Source: Curtobacterium pusillum
Lineage (GTDB): Bacteria > Actinomycetota > Actinomycetes > Actinomycetales > Microbacteriaceae
NCBI GenBank assembly: GCA_002025645.1
Contig: CP018783.1
Coordinates: forward strand, 2,046,001-2,110,000
Length of the DNA stretch: 64,000 bases
Reading direction: 5' to 3'
Below are positions 8,173-16,534 of the stretch, one piece after another. A program made the position numbers and the translations under genes. Within the stretch, counting starts at the first letter, position 1; each line of letters begins with the position of its first letter. A model generated the notes under the pieces. That model was not told the DNA's origin, did no database searches, and saw only the letters and a list, made by a program, of their open reading frames with translations.

Positions 8173-9015
8173 TCAGCGGATCGGCGTGGCACCACCCGTG
8201 ACCGTGATGCCGCCGGTCGCCGGGACGTCGACGAGCAGCACGCTCGGTCGGCCGACGTGCCGCCCCTGCCGGATCACGACGCGCTCGTCCGGTGCGACGG
8301 CCCCGACCTCGCGCAGGTACGCGCCGGTGGCCGCCGCGGCCGAACCGGTCGCCGGGTCCTCGGTGATGCGACCGACCGGGAAGAGGTTGCGGGCCTCGTA
8401 CTCCAACGGTGCGGTCCGGTGCAGCACCGTGACCGTCCCCGCCCACCCGGCCTCGTGCGCGAGCTCCGCGAGAGGGCTCGGTGCGAACCGGAACTGGTGG
8501 AACAGTTGCTCGTCGGCGAGGACGACCACGGGGTGCCAGTTCCCGGCGAAGGACTCCAGGACGGGGAACCCCTCGGCGACGTCGTCCGGCACCAGCCCGA
8601 GCAACCCGAACAGCCGGTCGCGCAGGGTCGGATCGAGGGGTCGCACGCTCGGCTCCACGCTCGTCATCGCGACCTGCACAGTGCCGTCCGGCGCGGCCGT
8701 CGCATCGAGGGCGATCTCCCCCGCGGCCGTCGTGAATACCCGTCGCCCGAGGCCGTCACGCTCGGCGAGCACCACGGCGGTGGCGATCGTGGCGTGCCCG
8801 CAGAAGGGGACCTCGGCCCCCGGGGAGAAGTACCGGACGCGCGGGCCGGTGGGGGTCTGCCCGACGACGAAGGCGGTCTCGGGGTAGGCCACGTCGTGGG
8901 CGATCGTCTGCATCTCGTCGTCGGAGAGGCCGGCTGCGTCCAGCACGATGCCCGCGGGGTTGCCGCCGCCCGGCTCGGAGGCGAACGCGGTGTACCGGAG
9001 GATCTCGATGCTCAC
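8173..9015 (-). CDS. PhzF-family isomerase/epimerase-like protein
   Basis: 280-aa two-domain protein of the diaminopimelate-epimerase fold. The start motif SEPGGGNPAGIVL, the catalytic glutamate in PETAF (Glu46), GHATIATA and DPATGSAAAATGAYL are all present. Family members isomerise small acids (PhzF in phenazine synthesis), but most genomic homologues have no known substrate and there are no phenazine genes here. The GTG start at 9015 fits the conserved N-terminal strand (VSIEILRYTAF) without extension. It is a single gene flanked by palindromes on both sides. Confidence 0.88.
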   Translation of the reverse strand: MSIEILRYTAFASEPGGGNPAGIVLDAAGLSDDEMQTIAHDVAYPETAFVVGQTPTGPRVRYFSPGAEVPFCGHATIATAVVLAERDGLGRRVFTTAAGEIALDATAAPDGTVQVAMTSVEPSVRPLDPTLRDRLFGLLGLVPDDVAEGFPVLESFAGNWHPVVVLADEQLFHQFRFAPSPLAELAHEAGWAGTVTVLHRTAPLEYEARNLFPVGRITEDPATGSAAAATGAYLREVGAVAPDERVVIRQGRHVGRPSVLLVDVPATGGITVTGGATPIR

Positions 9016-9127
9016 GGTCTCGACGGTACTGCCCGGCGCCGACGTCGCTCGCGGGCCGATCGGGAGTGCGTGGCCCGGTGGGGCTGGGCCGGGCGGAGGA
9101 GGTCGTTTCGCGCGTGCAAGGCTGTTC

Positions 9128-9166
9128 CGCGCATGGGAGGCAGGAAGTTCCTGCCTCCCATGCGCG
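9128..9166. repeat. Perfect 39-bp palindrome
   Basis: Arms CGCGCATGGGAGGCAGGAA and exact complement with a single-base loop. The centre GGAAGTTCC echoes the centre of family A. It lies in the 268-nt gap (9016-9283) between the PhzF-family gene and the surface-protein gene, which holds no gene. Confidence 0.9.
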
Positions 9167-9211
9167 ATTCCGCTTTCCAGGTCACGCGCGATGGGTTGGA
9201 ACGCACCCAGT

Positions 9212-9259
9212 GACGGCCTGGAGGCGCGGTGCCAGCTGGCACCGCGCCTCCAGGCCGTC
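9212..9259. repeat. Perfect 48-bp family B palindrome
   Basis: Both 24-nt halves are exact complements; the left half includes GGCCTGGAGGCGCGGTGC. It lies 24 nt after the stop codon of the surface-protein gene (minus strand), where it could act as a terminator. Confidence 0.92.
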
Positions 9260-9283
9260 AGCTGGTCGCGGCCAGGGCCGCGA

Positions 9284-11677
9284 TCACACCGCGGCGCGCG
9301 CCCCGCGACGACGACGGGCCACCAGGACGCCCGCACCCGCCGCCAGCAGCAGGAACGCAGCCACCGTGCCCGCGCCGAGACCCTCGGCACCGGTGAACGC
9401 CAACTGACCGGTCGCCGGGTCGATGCGGATCGTCGTCCACCCCAGCACCGTCCCGTCCGCAGCCGTCACCACGATCCGGTGCGTCCCGGCCGGAGCATCC
9501 GCCGAGATCGTCGCCCGTACCGTGCCGTCCGCCGCGACCGTCACCGTTCCCAGCAGCGTCGGCGTCGAGAACATCCACACGTCCACCCGGTCACCGGCGT
9601 ACTGCGTGCCGACCGTGATCGTGATCGTCTCCCCCGCACGCGCCGACGACGGTGCCGAGACCGAACCCCGGTTCGCGTCGGTCAACGACGACTCCGACGG
9701 AGCCACCGGCACGGGCGCAGGCGTCGGGGCCGTGGACGGCCCCGGAGTCGGCGCAGGCGTCGAGCCACCACCCGGCGTCGGAGTCGGAGTCGGAGTCGGA
9801 GTCGGAGTCGTGCCGCCGTCCCCCGGCGTCCCACCGTCACCCGGCGTCGACGCATCGCACGGGTACGTCCCCGTCCGGAGCGAGAACCCGTCCGTGTCGT
9901 TGTCGTCCGCGTAGAACGTGGCCCGCGAGCCGCTCGTGCACACGCCCGAGATCGCGAAGCCCTCGTTGGCCAGGGTGCGGTCGGCCGCAGAGGGCGCCTC
10001 GTGGACGGTCGACGCCGTGAACGCCCCGTCGGTCACCTCGTACAGCGCCGTGCGGCCGGAGCACGCGTCGTCGCAGACCACCCAGAGCGCGTCGAGCGTC
10101 GGGTCGAACTGGACGTCCGCGACGACCGAGAACGGTGTCGCGATCGTGGCCACACGCTGGAAGGAACCGTCCTCCATCAGGGCGTAGGCGTACACGCTCG
10201 CGGTGCCCTCGACCCCGACGAAGAACAGGCCGTCGCCGTGCCCCGCGTACGTGGCGGGGGCGTAGGCGGCACCGGTGTGCTCGTCCGCGAAGCCGTGCGC
10301 GGTGAGCCAGGAGTCGGGGATCCAGGTGACGCCCTCGAGGCCGGCGTTCGCCCCGAGCCTCGGGAAGTCGGCGGCGAGGTTCCACTCGTCCGTGGCGTTC
10401 AGCGTCGACTCCCCGCCGGACATCGTCGTGAACCGCAGGACCGCCGGGCGGCTGGTCGACGACACGTCGTTGTTCCGCTCGGTCGACACGTACACCGCGC
10501 CCGGGTCGTCCGACGTCACGGTCACACCCTCGGCGTCCGGGGTGCCGGAGCCGTCGGCGTAGTGCAGCTCGGTGCCGGCGGCGTTCGACGGAGCCCAGCC
10601 GCCCGCACCGTCCGACACGAGGTGGTAGAGCAGCCCGTCGCCGTTCTGCACGGCCCAGAGCTGCCCGTCCTTCGAGGTCGGGGAGGTCGTCCAGTCGATG
10701 CCGCTCAGGTCGCCCGTGAAGGTGTCCTCGTCGTCGAGCACGGTCTCGTCCGGGCCGCCCGGCCAGGCCTCGGCCGTGACGACACCGGCGAACTCGTTCG
10801 CGGCGCCCTTCGTCGGGGTCGCGGTGTCCGCGAAGGCACCGGTCCCGTCGGGGTTCCGGCCGTAGGTCGACGCGGCGTGCGCGGTCCACGAGTACGAGTC
10901 GACGAGCTGCCCCTGCGGGTCGAAGATCCGGGCCGAGTCCGCCTTGCCGAGCCCGAAGTCGAAGTCCGCCTCGTCGAGCACCGTGAACCCGCCCGGTGCG
11001 ACGGTCGTGCCCGCCGGGATCGTGTAGGCGTGGTCGTCCTCGCTGTCCGTGAAGACGTACCCGCCGAGGTCCACCGACGTCGTGCCGACGTTCGTCAGCT
11101 CCACCCAGTCGCCCGGGGTGCCGCCGTCCGACTCGACCTCGTTGATGCGGATCGGCGAAGAGCAGTCGTTCGCCGCACCCTTGGTCGACGCGGTGGTGTC
11201 CACGAGGGCGCCGGTGCCGTCCGGGCAGCGGCCGTGCGTGACCGCCGCGTGGGTCGTCCACGACCACCGGAGCACGAGGTCCCCGGCCGGGTCGTACACG
11301 CGTGCGGTGTCCGCTCCGCCGAGGCCGAAGTCGAAGCCGGGTGCGGTGGCGGAGAGCTGGTCGATGACGAAGTACCCGCCGGCGGCGATCGTCGAGCCCG
11401 TGGGCAGGACGTACGCCTCGTGGGAGCTGTCGTCGTCCAGGAACGCGTACCCGGACAGGTCGATCGCGGCGGACGACGTGTTCTTCAGCTCGACCCAGTC
11501 GGTGTCGTCACCGTTCGACTCGACCTCGTTGACCACCAGGCCGTTCGCGGCGGCGGGACCGACGCTCGGGTCGTCGTCACCGACGGCAGCGGAGGCGGGC
11601 GTCGCCGCCAGGAGGCCGGCCGCGACGACACCGCCGGCAGCCAGGATCACGCCGAAGCGCAGGGCACGGGGATGCAT
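9284..11677 (-). CDS. Large sortase-anchored surface protein with two lamin-tail-like domains and a phytase/esterase-like domain
   Basis: 797 aa. Signal peptide ends near ATPASA (residue 30). Two repeats of a lamin-tail-like beta domain follow (about 45-165 and 170-290), marked by VVNEVESNGDDTDWVELKN and INEVESDGGTPGDWVELTN, each ending with TKGAAN. Next comes a roughly 280-residue region resembling the 'esterase-like activity of phytase' beta-propeller family (LEGVTWIPDSW, VADVQFDPTLDALWVVCDD). A Pro/Thr linker (PTPTPTPTPTP, encoded by GAGTCG-type hexamer repeats near 9780) and an Ig-like stretch precede the C-terminal sorting signal QLAFTG, a hydrophobic span and RRRR. LAxTG is a sorting motif of class E sortases in high-GC actinomycetes. 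Probably a cell-wall-anchored extracellular protein; the enzymatic role is untested. Confidence 0.85.
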   Translation of the reverse strand: MHPRALRFGVILAAGGVVAAGLLAATPASAAVGDDDPSVGPAAANGLVVNEVESNGDDTDWVELKNTSSAAIDLSGYAFLDDDSSHEAYVLPTGSTIAAGGYFVIDQLSATAPGFDFGLGGADTARVYDPAGDLVLRWSWTTHAAVTHGRCPDGTGALVDTTASTKGAANDCSSPIRINEVESDGGTPGDWVELTNVGTTSVDLGGYVFTDSEDDHAYTIPAGTTVAPGGFTVLDEADFDFGLGKADSARIFDPQGQLVDSYSWTAHAASTYGRNPDGTGAFADTATPTKGAANEFAGVVTAEAWPGGPDETVLDDEDTFTGDLSGIDWTTSPTSKDGQLWAVQNGDGLLYHLVSDGAGGWAPSNAAGTELHYADGSGTPDAEGVTVTSDDPGAVYVSTERNNDVSSTSRPAVLRFTTMSGGESTLNATDEWNLAADFPRLGANAGLEGVTWIPDSWLTAHGFADEHTGAAYAPATYAGHGDGLFFVGVEGTASVYAYALMEDGSFQRVATIATPFSVVADVQFDPTLDALWVVCDDACSGRTALYEVTDGAFTASTVHEAPSAADRTLANEGFAISGVCTSGSRATFYADDNDTDGFSLRTGTYPCDASTPGDGGTPGDGGTTPTPTPTPTPTPGGGSTPAPTPGPSTAPTPAPVPVAPSESSLTDANRGSVSAPSSARAGETITITVGTQYAGDRVDVWMFSTPTLLGTVTVAADGTVRATISADAPAGTHRIVVTAADGTVLGWTTIRIDPATGQLAFTGAEGLGAGTVAAFLLLAAGAGVLVARRRRGARAAV

Positions 11678-11782
11678 GCAGAGTCCTTCTCGGGAGTTCA
11701 GGGGGGACCTGCACGACTGTTCAGCACCCGGGCGTCCGCCCGGTGGCGACCAGGTGAACGACAGGTGTCGCGAGCGGCGGAC

Positions 11783-11848
11783 GCGACCGCCGTCGGCCTG
11801 GAGGCGCGGTGCGGGGCCGACCCGCGCCTCCAGTCCGGCCGTGGTCGC
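11783..11848. repeat. Family B hairpin between surface-protein and ROK genes
   Basis: Imperfect inverted repeat with outer arms GCGACC..GGTCGC and inner CTGGAGGCGCGG / CCGCGCCTCCAG. It occupies much of the 199-nt gap and probably terminates the ROK gene transcript. Confidence 0.75.
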
Positions 11849-11876
11849 GCCCACCCCCGCGGCTCGAGCCGGTCGA

Positions 11877-13118
11877 TCAGCGTCGGATGAGGAGCGCGCT
11901 GGCGCGCGGCGACAGCGCCGCGTCGAGCACGAGGCAGGCAGCGCCGACCGCGGCGACGTCCGCGCCCCGGTCGCTCTCGTCGACGACGACCGGGTGCTTC
12001 GGCACCAGCAGCGGCGACTCGACGATCGCCGCACGGGCGGCCGGCAGCGCGGCTCTCGCGACCCGCGACCAGAACGGCCCACCGAAGACCACGCGGTCGA
12101 TGTCGAGCAGGTTGACGATGAGGACGACGGCGTTGCCCATCACGGTGCCGGCGTCCTCCGCCAGGCCGATCGCCACCGGGTCCCCGGCGTCGATCGCGGC
12201 GGCGAGGCCGTCCCACGCGCGGTCCACGGACTCGACGTCGGACGGGGCGTCGAGCGGGAGTCCGCGGTCTCGTGCGATCTGCACCAGCCGGTCCGGGGCG
12301 ACGGCCGCGCCGACCTCACCCCGGGTGCCGGCACTGTCCGGGGTGCCGGCGAGGGCGCCCTGGTCGACCATGATGTGCCCGGCGTCCCCGGCGTTCGAAC
12401 CCACACCGCGGACCGGTTCGTGGTCGACGGCGAGCCCCACGCCGAAGCCGGTACCGAAGTAGACGAAGGCGAAGTTCCGCGCCGAGGACTCCCCCGCCAG
12501 GAACATCTCACCGACGACCGCGGCCGTGACGTCCTTCTCGAGGAGCACCGGGTACCCCGTCGCCTCGGACAGCGCGTCGCGCAACGGGACGTCCCGCCAC
12601 CGGGGCAGGAACGGCGGGTCGAGCACCACACCGGCGTCGACGTCGATCGGGCCCGGGCTCGCGATGCCCACGCCGAGCACGGCATCCGTGTCCACCTCGG
12701 CGTCGCGGACGAGCCCGTCGATCGCGGTGGCGATGGTGCGGACGACCTCGGACGGGTCGTCCGCGGTCGGGGTGGACGTCGTGGACGAGGCGACGACCGT
12801 GCCGGCGAGGTCGAGCAGCACGTACGTCACGACGGCGGGGTCGACGTGCACCCCGACGGCGTACCGGCTCGCTGCCTCGAGCCGCAGGATGGTGCGGGGC
12901 TTGCCGCGGCCCGACACGATCGTGCCGGACTCCGCGATCATCCCCGCCTCGATGAGGAAGCGCGTGACGTTCGACACCGTCTGCGCGCTGAGCCCCGTGC
13001 GCGACGCGAGTTCCACGCGGCTGAGCCCGTCCGGCGAGCGGCGCACCGCGTCGAGCACGACGGTGCGGTTGAACCCGCCGATCGACGGGAGGTTCGCCCC
13101 ACGCCGATGTTCTGCCAT
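11877..13118 (-). CDS. ROK-family transcriptional regulator
   Basis: 413-aa protein with an N-terminal winged helix-turn-helix (about 18-70: VVLDAVRRSPDGLSRVELAS then TGLSAQTVSNVTRFL) and a C-terminal ROK sugar-kinase-like fold (VGVGIASPGPIDVDAGVVLD, FGTGFGVGLAVDH, GDAGHIMVDQGAL). The cysteine cluster that binds structural zinc in many ROK proteins (CxCGxxGCxE) is not visible; the aligned segment reads DSAGTRGEVG. Known ROK regulators repress sugar-uptake operons and sense sugars or sugar phosphates. The closest candidate target is the mannoside ABC/GH38 operon 4 kb away on the same strand. The start at 13118 (MAEHRRGANLPS) is preferred over one 45 nt upstream because it sits just before the HTH as usual. 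Confidence 0.88.
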   Translation of the reverse strand: MAEHRRGANLPSIGGFNRTVVLDAVRRSPDGLSRVELASRTGLSAQTVSNVTRFLIEAGMIAESGTIVSGRGKPRTILRLEAASRYAVGVHVDPAVVTYVLLDLAGTVVASSTTSTPTADDPSEVVRTIATAIDGLVRDAEVDTDAVLGVGIASPGPIDVDAGVVLDPPFLPRWRDVPLRDALSEATGYPVLLEKDVTAAVVGEMFLAGESSARNFAFVYFGTGFGVGLAVDHEPVRGVGSNAGDAGHIMVDQGALAGTPDSAGTRGEVGAAVAPDRLVQIARDRGLPLDAPSDVESVDRAWDGLAAAIDAGDPVAIGLAEDAGTVMGNAVVLIVNLLDIDRVVFGGPFWSRVARAALPAARAAIVESPLLVPKHPVVVDESDRGADVAAVGAACLVLDAALSPRASALLIRR

Positions 13119-13228
13119 GCCGCGACCATACCGCGCCCCGGCACGCCCGACCGGTCGGGGCAACGGTGCGGTATCGGTCTCCCCCGCTCACTGGCCCCCA
13201 CACGGGTCGCACGGATACCCTGAGCGGC

Positions 13229-13684
13229 ATGACGGACCTCCGCCTCGAAGAACTCTCCGCGTCGACCGCTGCGGCGGCGAACTCCTTGACGCTCAAGCCC
13301 GGGCAGGAACAGTTCGTGCAGCCGACGACGTACGGCGTCGCGGAGTCCGACGTGAAACCCAGCTCGGCGTGGACCCGGGTCGTGCTCGACGGCGACGAGG
13401 TCGTCGGCATGATCATCGGCACCTTCGACGAGGACAACTCCGAGGAAGAGCTCCGCAGTGCCATCTGGCGCGTGAACGTCTCCGCGACGGCGCAGGGCCG
13501 CGGTGTCGGCCGGTTCGCGGTGCACGGGCTGGCCGACGAGGCCCGCAGCCGTGGCCTCGAGCGCCTCACCGTCGTCTACGAGCCCGGCGGCGACGACAGC
13601 CCCGAGCCGTTCTTCCGCGCGGTCGGGTTCGAGGTCGTCCGTGAGACCCAGTACGGCGACCACTTCGCGGTCCTGACGCTCTAG
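13229..13684 (+). CDS. GNAT-family acetyltransferase
   Basis: 151-aa GNAT. The acetyl-CoA pyrophosphate loop appears as VSATAQGRGVGRFAVHGLADEA with the R/Q-x-x-G-x-G/A signature, followed by LERLTVVYEPGGDD and PFFRAVGFEVV. The N-terminus (LSLKPGQEQFV-like stretch with PTTYGVAESD) resembles spermidine/polyamine-type GNATs, but the substrate cannot be assigned. The stop lies two bases before the alkyltransferase-like gene, so the two probably form one transcript. Confidence 0.85.
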   Translation: MTDLRLEELSASTAAAANSLTLKPGQEQFVQPTTYGVAESDVKPSSAWTRVVLDGDEVVGMIIGTFDEDNSEEELRSAIWRVNVSATAQGRGVGRFAVHGLADEARSRGLERLTVVYEPGGDDSPEPFFRAVGFEVVRETQYGDHFAVLTL

Positions 13685-13686
13685 TC

Positions 13687-14022
13687 GTGCCCGACGACGA
13701 CGCGGTCGACTTCGGCGCCGCGGTCGCCGAGGTGGTCCGCCTCATCCCGCCCGGTCACGTGATGACCTACGGCGACGTCGCGGCGGCCCTCGGTTCCCGG
13801 GCGTCGCGCGCGGTCGGCAAGGTCATGGCGCACGAGGGCTCCGACCTGCCGTGGTGGCGCGTGGTCCGGTCCGGTGGCCTGCCTCCGGTGCACCACGAGG
13901 CCCGCGCCCACGAGCACTACCGCGCCGAGGGAACGCCGCTCGTGCAGGGCACGACGACCTGGAGGATCGACATGCGCCGGGCGCGCTGGTCCCCGTCCAC
14001 GGACGCCGAAGACCCGTTCTGA
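13687..14022 (+). CDS. Alkyltransferase-like protein (MGMT-fold, no acceptor cysteine)
   Basis: 111-aa protein with the DNA-binding half of O6-alkylguanine-DNA alkyltransferases (IPPGHVMTYGDVAAALG is the recognition helix region). The active-site PCHRV is replaced by PWWRVV, with Trp at position 56 where the alkyl-accepting Cys would be. This is the hallmark of ATL proteins, which flag O6-alkylguanine lesions for nucleotide excision repair rather than removing the alkyl group. GTG start; the gene follows the GNAT gene after 2 nt and ends before a 62-nt palindrome. Confidence 0.9.
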   Translation: MPDDDAVDFGAAVAEVVRLIPPGHVMTYGDVAAALGSRASRAVGKVMAHEGSDLPWWRVVRSGGLPPVHHEARAHEHYRAEGTPLVQGTTTWRIDMRRARWSPSTDAEDPF

Positions 14023-14060
14023 CGGGCCGCGGCCGGCGCGCGCCGCTGCGGCGGCCGGCG

Positions 14061-14122
14061 CGCACAACCAAAGTCGAATCGCGCCGCGGAATTCCGTGGT
14101 GCGACGCGACTCTGGTTGTGCG
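14061..14122. repeat. 62-nt palindrome family C, copy 1
   Basis: Outer arms CGCACAACCAAAGTCG / CGACTCTGGTTGTGCG with the centre CGCGGAATTCCGTGG. It lies between two convergent genes (stops at 14022 and 14166). Other copies of exactly the same length are at 31578-31639 and 63838-63899. Confidence 0.9.
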
Positions 14123-14165
14123 AGGCGGCTCCAGCCGCCGCGCGGCGCCGCATCGCGACGCCCGC

Positions 14166-14591
14166 TCACGCGTCGAAGCGTGCGCCCTTCGGGTTCGTCG
14201 GGAGCAGGAACATGACGAACAGCACGAGCGAGCCGATGCCGACGAGCACGTGCAGGAACTGCCAGAAGCCCGAGAGGTTCGCGTCGTGCAGCCGTCGGGC
14301 GCCGAGGGCGAGCGAGCCGATCAGGGTCGCGAGGGCCCAGAGCACGAACAGGTACGAGCCGACCGGGTTCTCGAGCATCGGGGTGTCCGGCGTGAACGCC
14401 TGCGGCACGAGCTGCAGGACGAGACCGATCGCCAGCGACGTGATCCACCACCACCAGAACTCGGCGCGGGACGCCCGGCCGGTGAACACGGTGTACTTCC
14501 GCCAGAACCGGCGGACGGCCTCGGTGAAGGGTGCCCCGTAGAAGGGGTCGCGCAGGGCCACTCCGCCGGGCTGCACGCTGTCGTCGCTCAT
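14166..14591 (-). CDS. DUF805 integral membrane protein
   Basis: 141 aa. Typical DUF805 features: an N-terminal cytoplasmic stretch with WRKYTVFTGRASRAEFWWWW, then four predicted membrane spans and the conserved LGARRLHDANLSGFW loop. Function of the family is unknown. The start at 14591 gives the expected short N-terminus. Monocistronic on the minus strand; its 3' end faces the ATL gene across a 62-nt palindrome. Confidence 0.9.
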   Translation of the reverse strand: MSDDSVQPGGVALRDPFYGAPFTEAVRRFWRKYTVFTGRASRAEFWWWWITSLAIGLVLQLVPQAFTPDTPMLENPVGSYLFVLWALATLIGSLALGARRLHDANLSGFWQFLHVLVGIGSLVLFVMFLLPTNPKGARFDA

Positions 14592-14629
14592 GGAGCAAGC
14601 CAACCACGTCGTGCAGCCCGGGAGTGCCG

Positions 14630-16534
14630 CTACACGAGCGAGTCGCGCCAGGCGGCGTGCAGCTGGGCGAACCGCCCGGTGCCGGCGATCAGGTCGTCCG
14701 GGGTGCCGTCCTCGACGATCCGGCCGTACTCCATCACGAGCACCCGGTGGGCGATCGCGACGGTGGACAACCGGTGCGCGATGATCACCGCGGTCCGGTC
14801 GGCCAGCAGCGTCTCGAGCCCTTCCTGCACGAGCCGCTCGGACGGGATGTCGAGCGACGCCGTGGCCTCGTCCAGGATGAGCACCTTCGGGTCGGCGATG
14901 AACGCCCGGGCGAACGACAGGAGCTGCCGCTGCCCGGCCGACACCCGGCCACCGCGCTTGTTCACGTCGGTGTCGTACCCGTCGGGCAGCGCCATGATGA
15001 ACTCGTGCGCGCCGACCGCCTTCGCCGACGCCTCGATCTCGGCGCGGGAAGCCCCCGGCTTGCCGAGCGCGATGTTGTCCGCGACGGTGCCGGAGAACAG
15101 GTACGCCTCCTGCGTGACCATGACGATCGCCCGGCGCATGTCCTTCGCGTCGAGCTCCCGCAGGTCCACGCCGTCGAGCTTGACCGAGCCCTGCGACGGG
15201 TCGTAGAAGCGCGCCATGAGCTTGGCGAGCGTCGACTTCCCGGCACCCGTGGACCCGACGAGCGCGATGGTCTGCCCTGCCGGGATGTGCAGGTCGAACT
15301 CCGGCAGCACGACCTTGCCCGCGTTGTACGCGAACACGACGTCGTCGAAGTCCATCTTCCCGGTGGCGTCCGGCAGCTTCACCGGCTTCGCGGGGTCCGG
15401 CACGCTCGGCCGTTCCTCGAGCACGCCGGAGATCTTCTCCATCGCGGCCGAGGCCGACTGGTACCCGTTGTAGAACATCGCGAGTTCCTGCGCCGGGTCG
15501 AAGAACCGCTTCGCGTACAGCGCGACCGCGAGCAGCGCACCGACCTCGAGCGAGCCGTCGACGATCCGGAAGCCACCCACGATGACGACCGCCGCGAGGG
15601 TGGCGTTCCCGATGAGCACGAGGACCGGGTCGAACGTCCCGAACAGGTTGAACACCTTCGTGTTCGCGACGCGGTAGTCCTCGACGAAGCCGCCGTACTC
15701 GTCGCGGTTGCGGTTCTCCTTGCGGAACGCCTGCACCGCGCGGATGCCCGTCATCGTCTCGACGAAGTGCACGATCACACGCGCCGAGGTGACACGGGTG
15801 GCACGGAACAGCGTCTGCGAGTTCGACTGGAACCAGCGGATCAGGAACCACAGCGGCACGAGCGACACCGCGAGCACGAGCCCGGAGGTCGGGTCGAGCG
15901 CCACGAGTGCGATGGCGGTGAACACCATGTACAGCACGCCCTGGATGAGCTGGTTCAGGCCGGAGTCGAGCAGCTCGCGGATGGAGTCGAGGTCACTCGT
16001 CTGGCGGGAGATGATCCGGCCGGACGTGTAGGTCTCGTGGAACTCCAGCGAGAGCCGCTGCGTGTGCAGGAACACCCGCTTGCGCAGGTCGAACAGGATC
16101 GCCTGGCTGATGCGTGCCGCGAGCACCGTGTACCAGGCGGTGAGGACCGCGCCGAGGATCGCCACGACGATGTACGTCGCGACGACCCCGAACGCCGGGA
16201 CCCAGTCGTTCTGGTCCATCACGGCCGGCAGGGCGTTGTCGATGCCCCACGCGATGAGCGCCGGCCCCGCGACCGTGCCCGCGGTGGAGACCACGACGAC
16301 GATGCCGAGCAACACGAGCCGGAGCTTGAGCGGCGCGGCGAGGGAACCGAGCAGGGCGAGGGACCGGCGCCGCAGGCGCTTGCTCTCGGCCTTCGTGAAG
16401 TCCTCACGCTCCTCGCCGCGCACGCCCAGGGTGGTGATCGACGCGGTGACGGGGGCGGCAGTCTGCTCGTCCGGAGCTTCCTGCGGGACGGAAGCCGTGC
16501 CTCCAGGCAGGTTCTGGTCTGTCTGCTGGCTCAT
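14630..16534 (-). CDS. Heterodimeric ABC exporter, subunit with canonical ATP site residues
   Basis: 634-aa type I exporter half-transporter (membrane domain about 75-360, ATPase about 390-634). Walker [14 protein letters not shown], signature [14 protein letters not shown], and Walker [12 protein letters not shown] with the catalytic Glu intact. The signature deviates from LSGGQ (VSAGQ). Its start overlaps the stop of the partner gene by 4 nt (ATGA). Together with the partner it forms a heterodimer with one degenerate and one active ATP site, as in BmrCD/TM287-288 type multidrug exporters. The acidic, Gln/Pro-rich N-terminus (about 60 residues) is not conserved in the family. The exported substrate is unknown. 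Confidence 0.92.
   Translation of the reverse strand: MSQQTDQNLPGGTASVPQEAPDEQTAAPVTASITTLGVRGEEREDFTKAESKRLRRRSLALLGSLAAPLKLRLVLLGIVVVVSTAGTVAGPALIAWGIDNALPAVMDQNDWVPAFGVVATYIVVAILGAVLTAWYTVLAARISQAILFDLRKRVFLHTQRLSLEFHETYTSGRIISRQTSDLDSIRELLDSGLNQLIQGVLYMVFTAIALVALDPTSGLVLAVSLVPLWFLIRWFQSNSQTLFRATRVTSARVIVHFVETMTGIRAVQAFRKENRNRDEYGGFVEDYRVANTKVFNLFGTFDPVLVLIGNATLAAVVIVGGFRIVDGSLEVGALLAVALYAKRFFDPAQELAMFYNGYQSASAAMEKISGVLEERPSVPDPAKPVKLPDATGKMDFDDVVFAYNAGKVVLPEFDLHIPAGQTIALVGSTGAGKSTLAKLMARFYDPSQGSVKLDGVDLRELDAKDMRRAIVMVTQEAYLFSGTVADNIALGKPGASRAEIEASAKAVGAHEFIMALPDGYDTDVNKRGGRVSAGQRQLLSFARAFIADPKVLILDEATASLDIPSERLVQEGLETLLADRTAVIIAHRLSTVAIAHRVLVMEYGRIVEDGTPDDLIAGTGRFAQLHAAWRDSLV

Noticed and set aside
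9770..9820. GAGTCG hexamer repeats as a possible CRISPR-like or satellite array
   Set aside because: They are in frame and encode the Pro-Thr linker of the surface protein; units are only 6 nt with no spacers.
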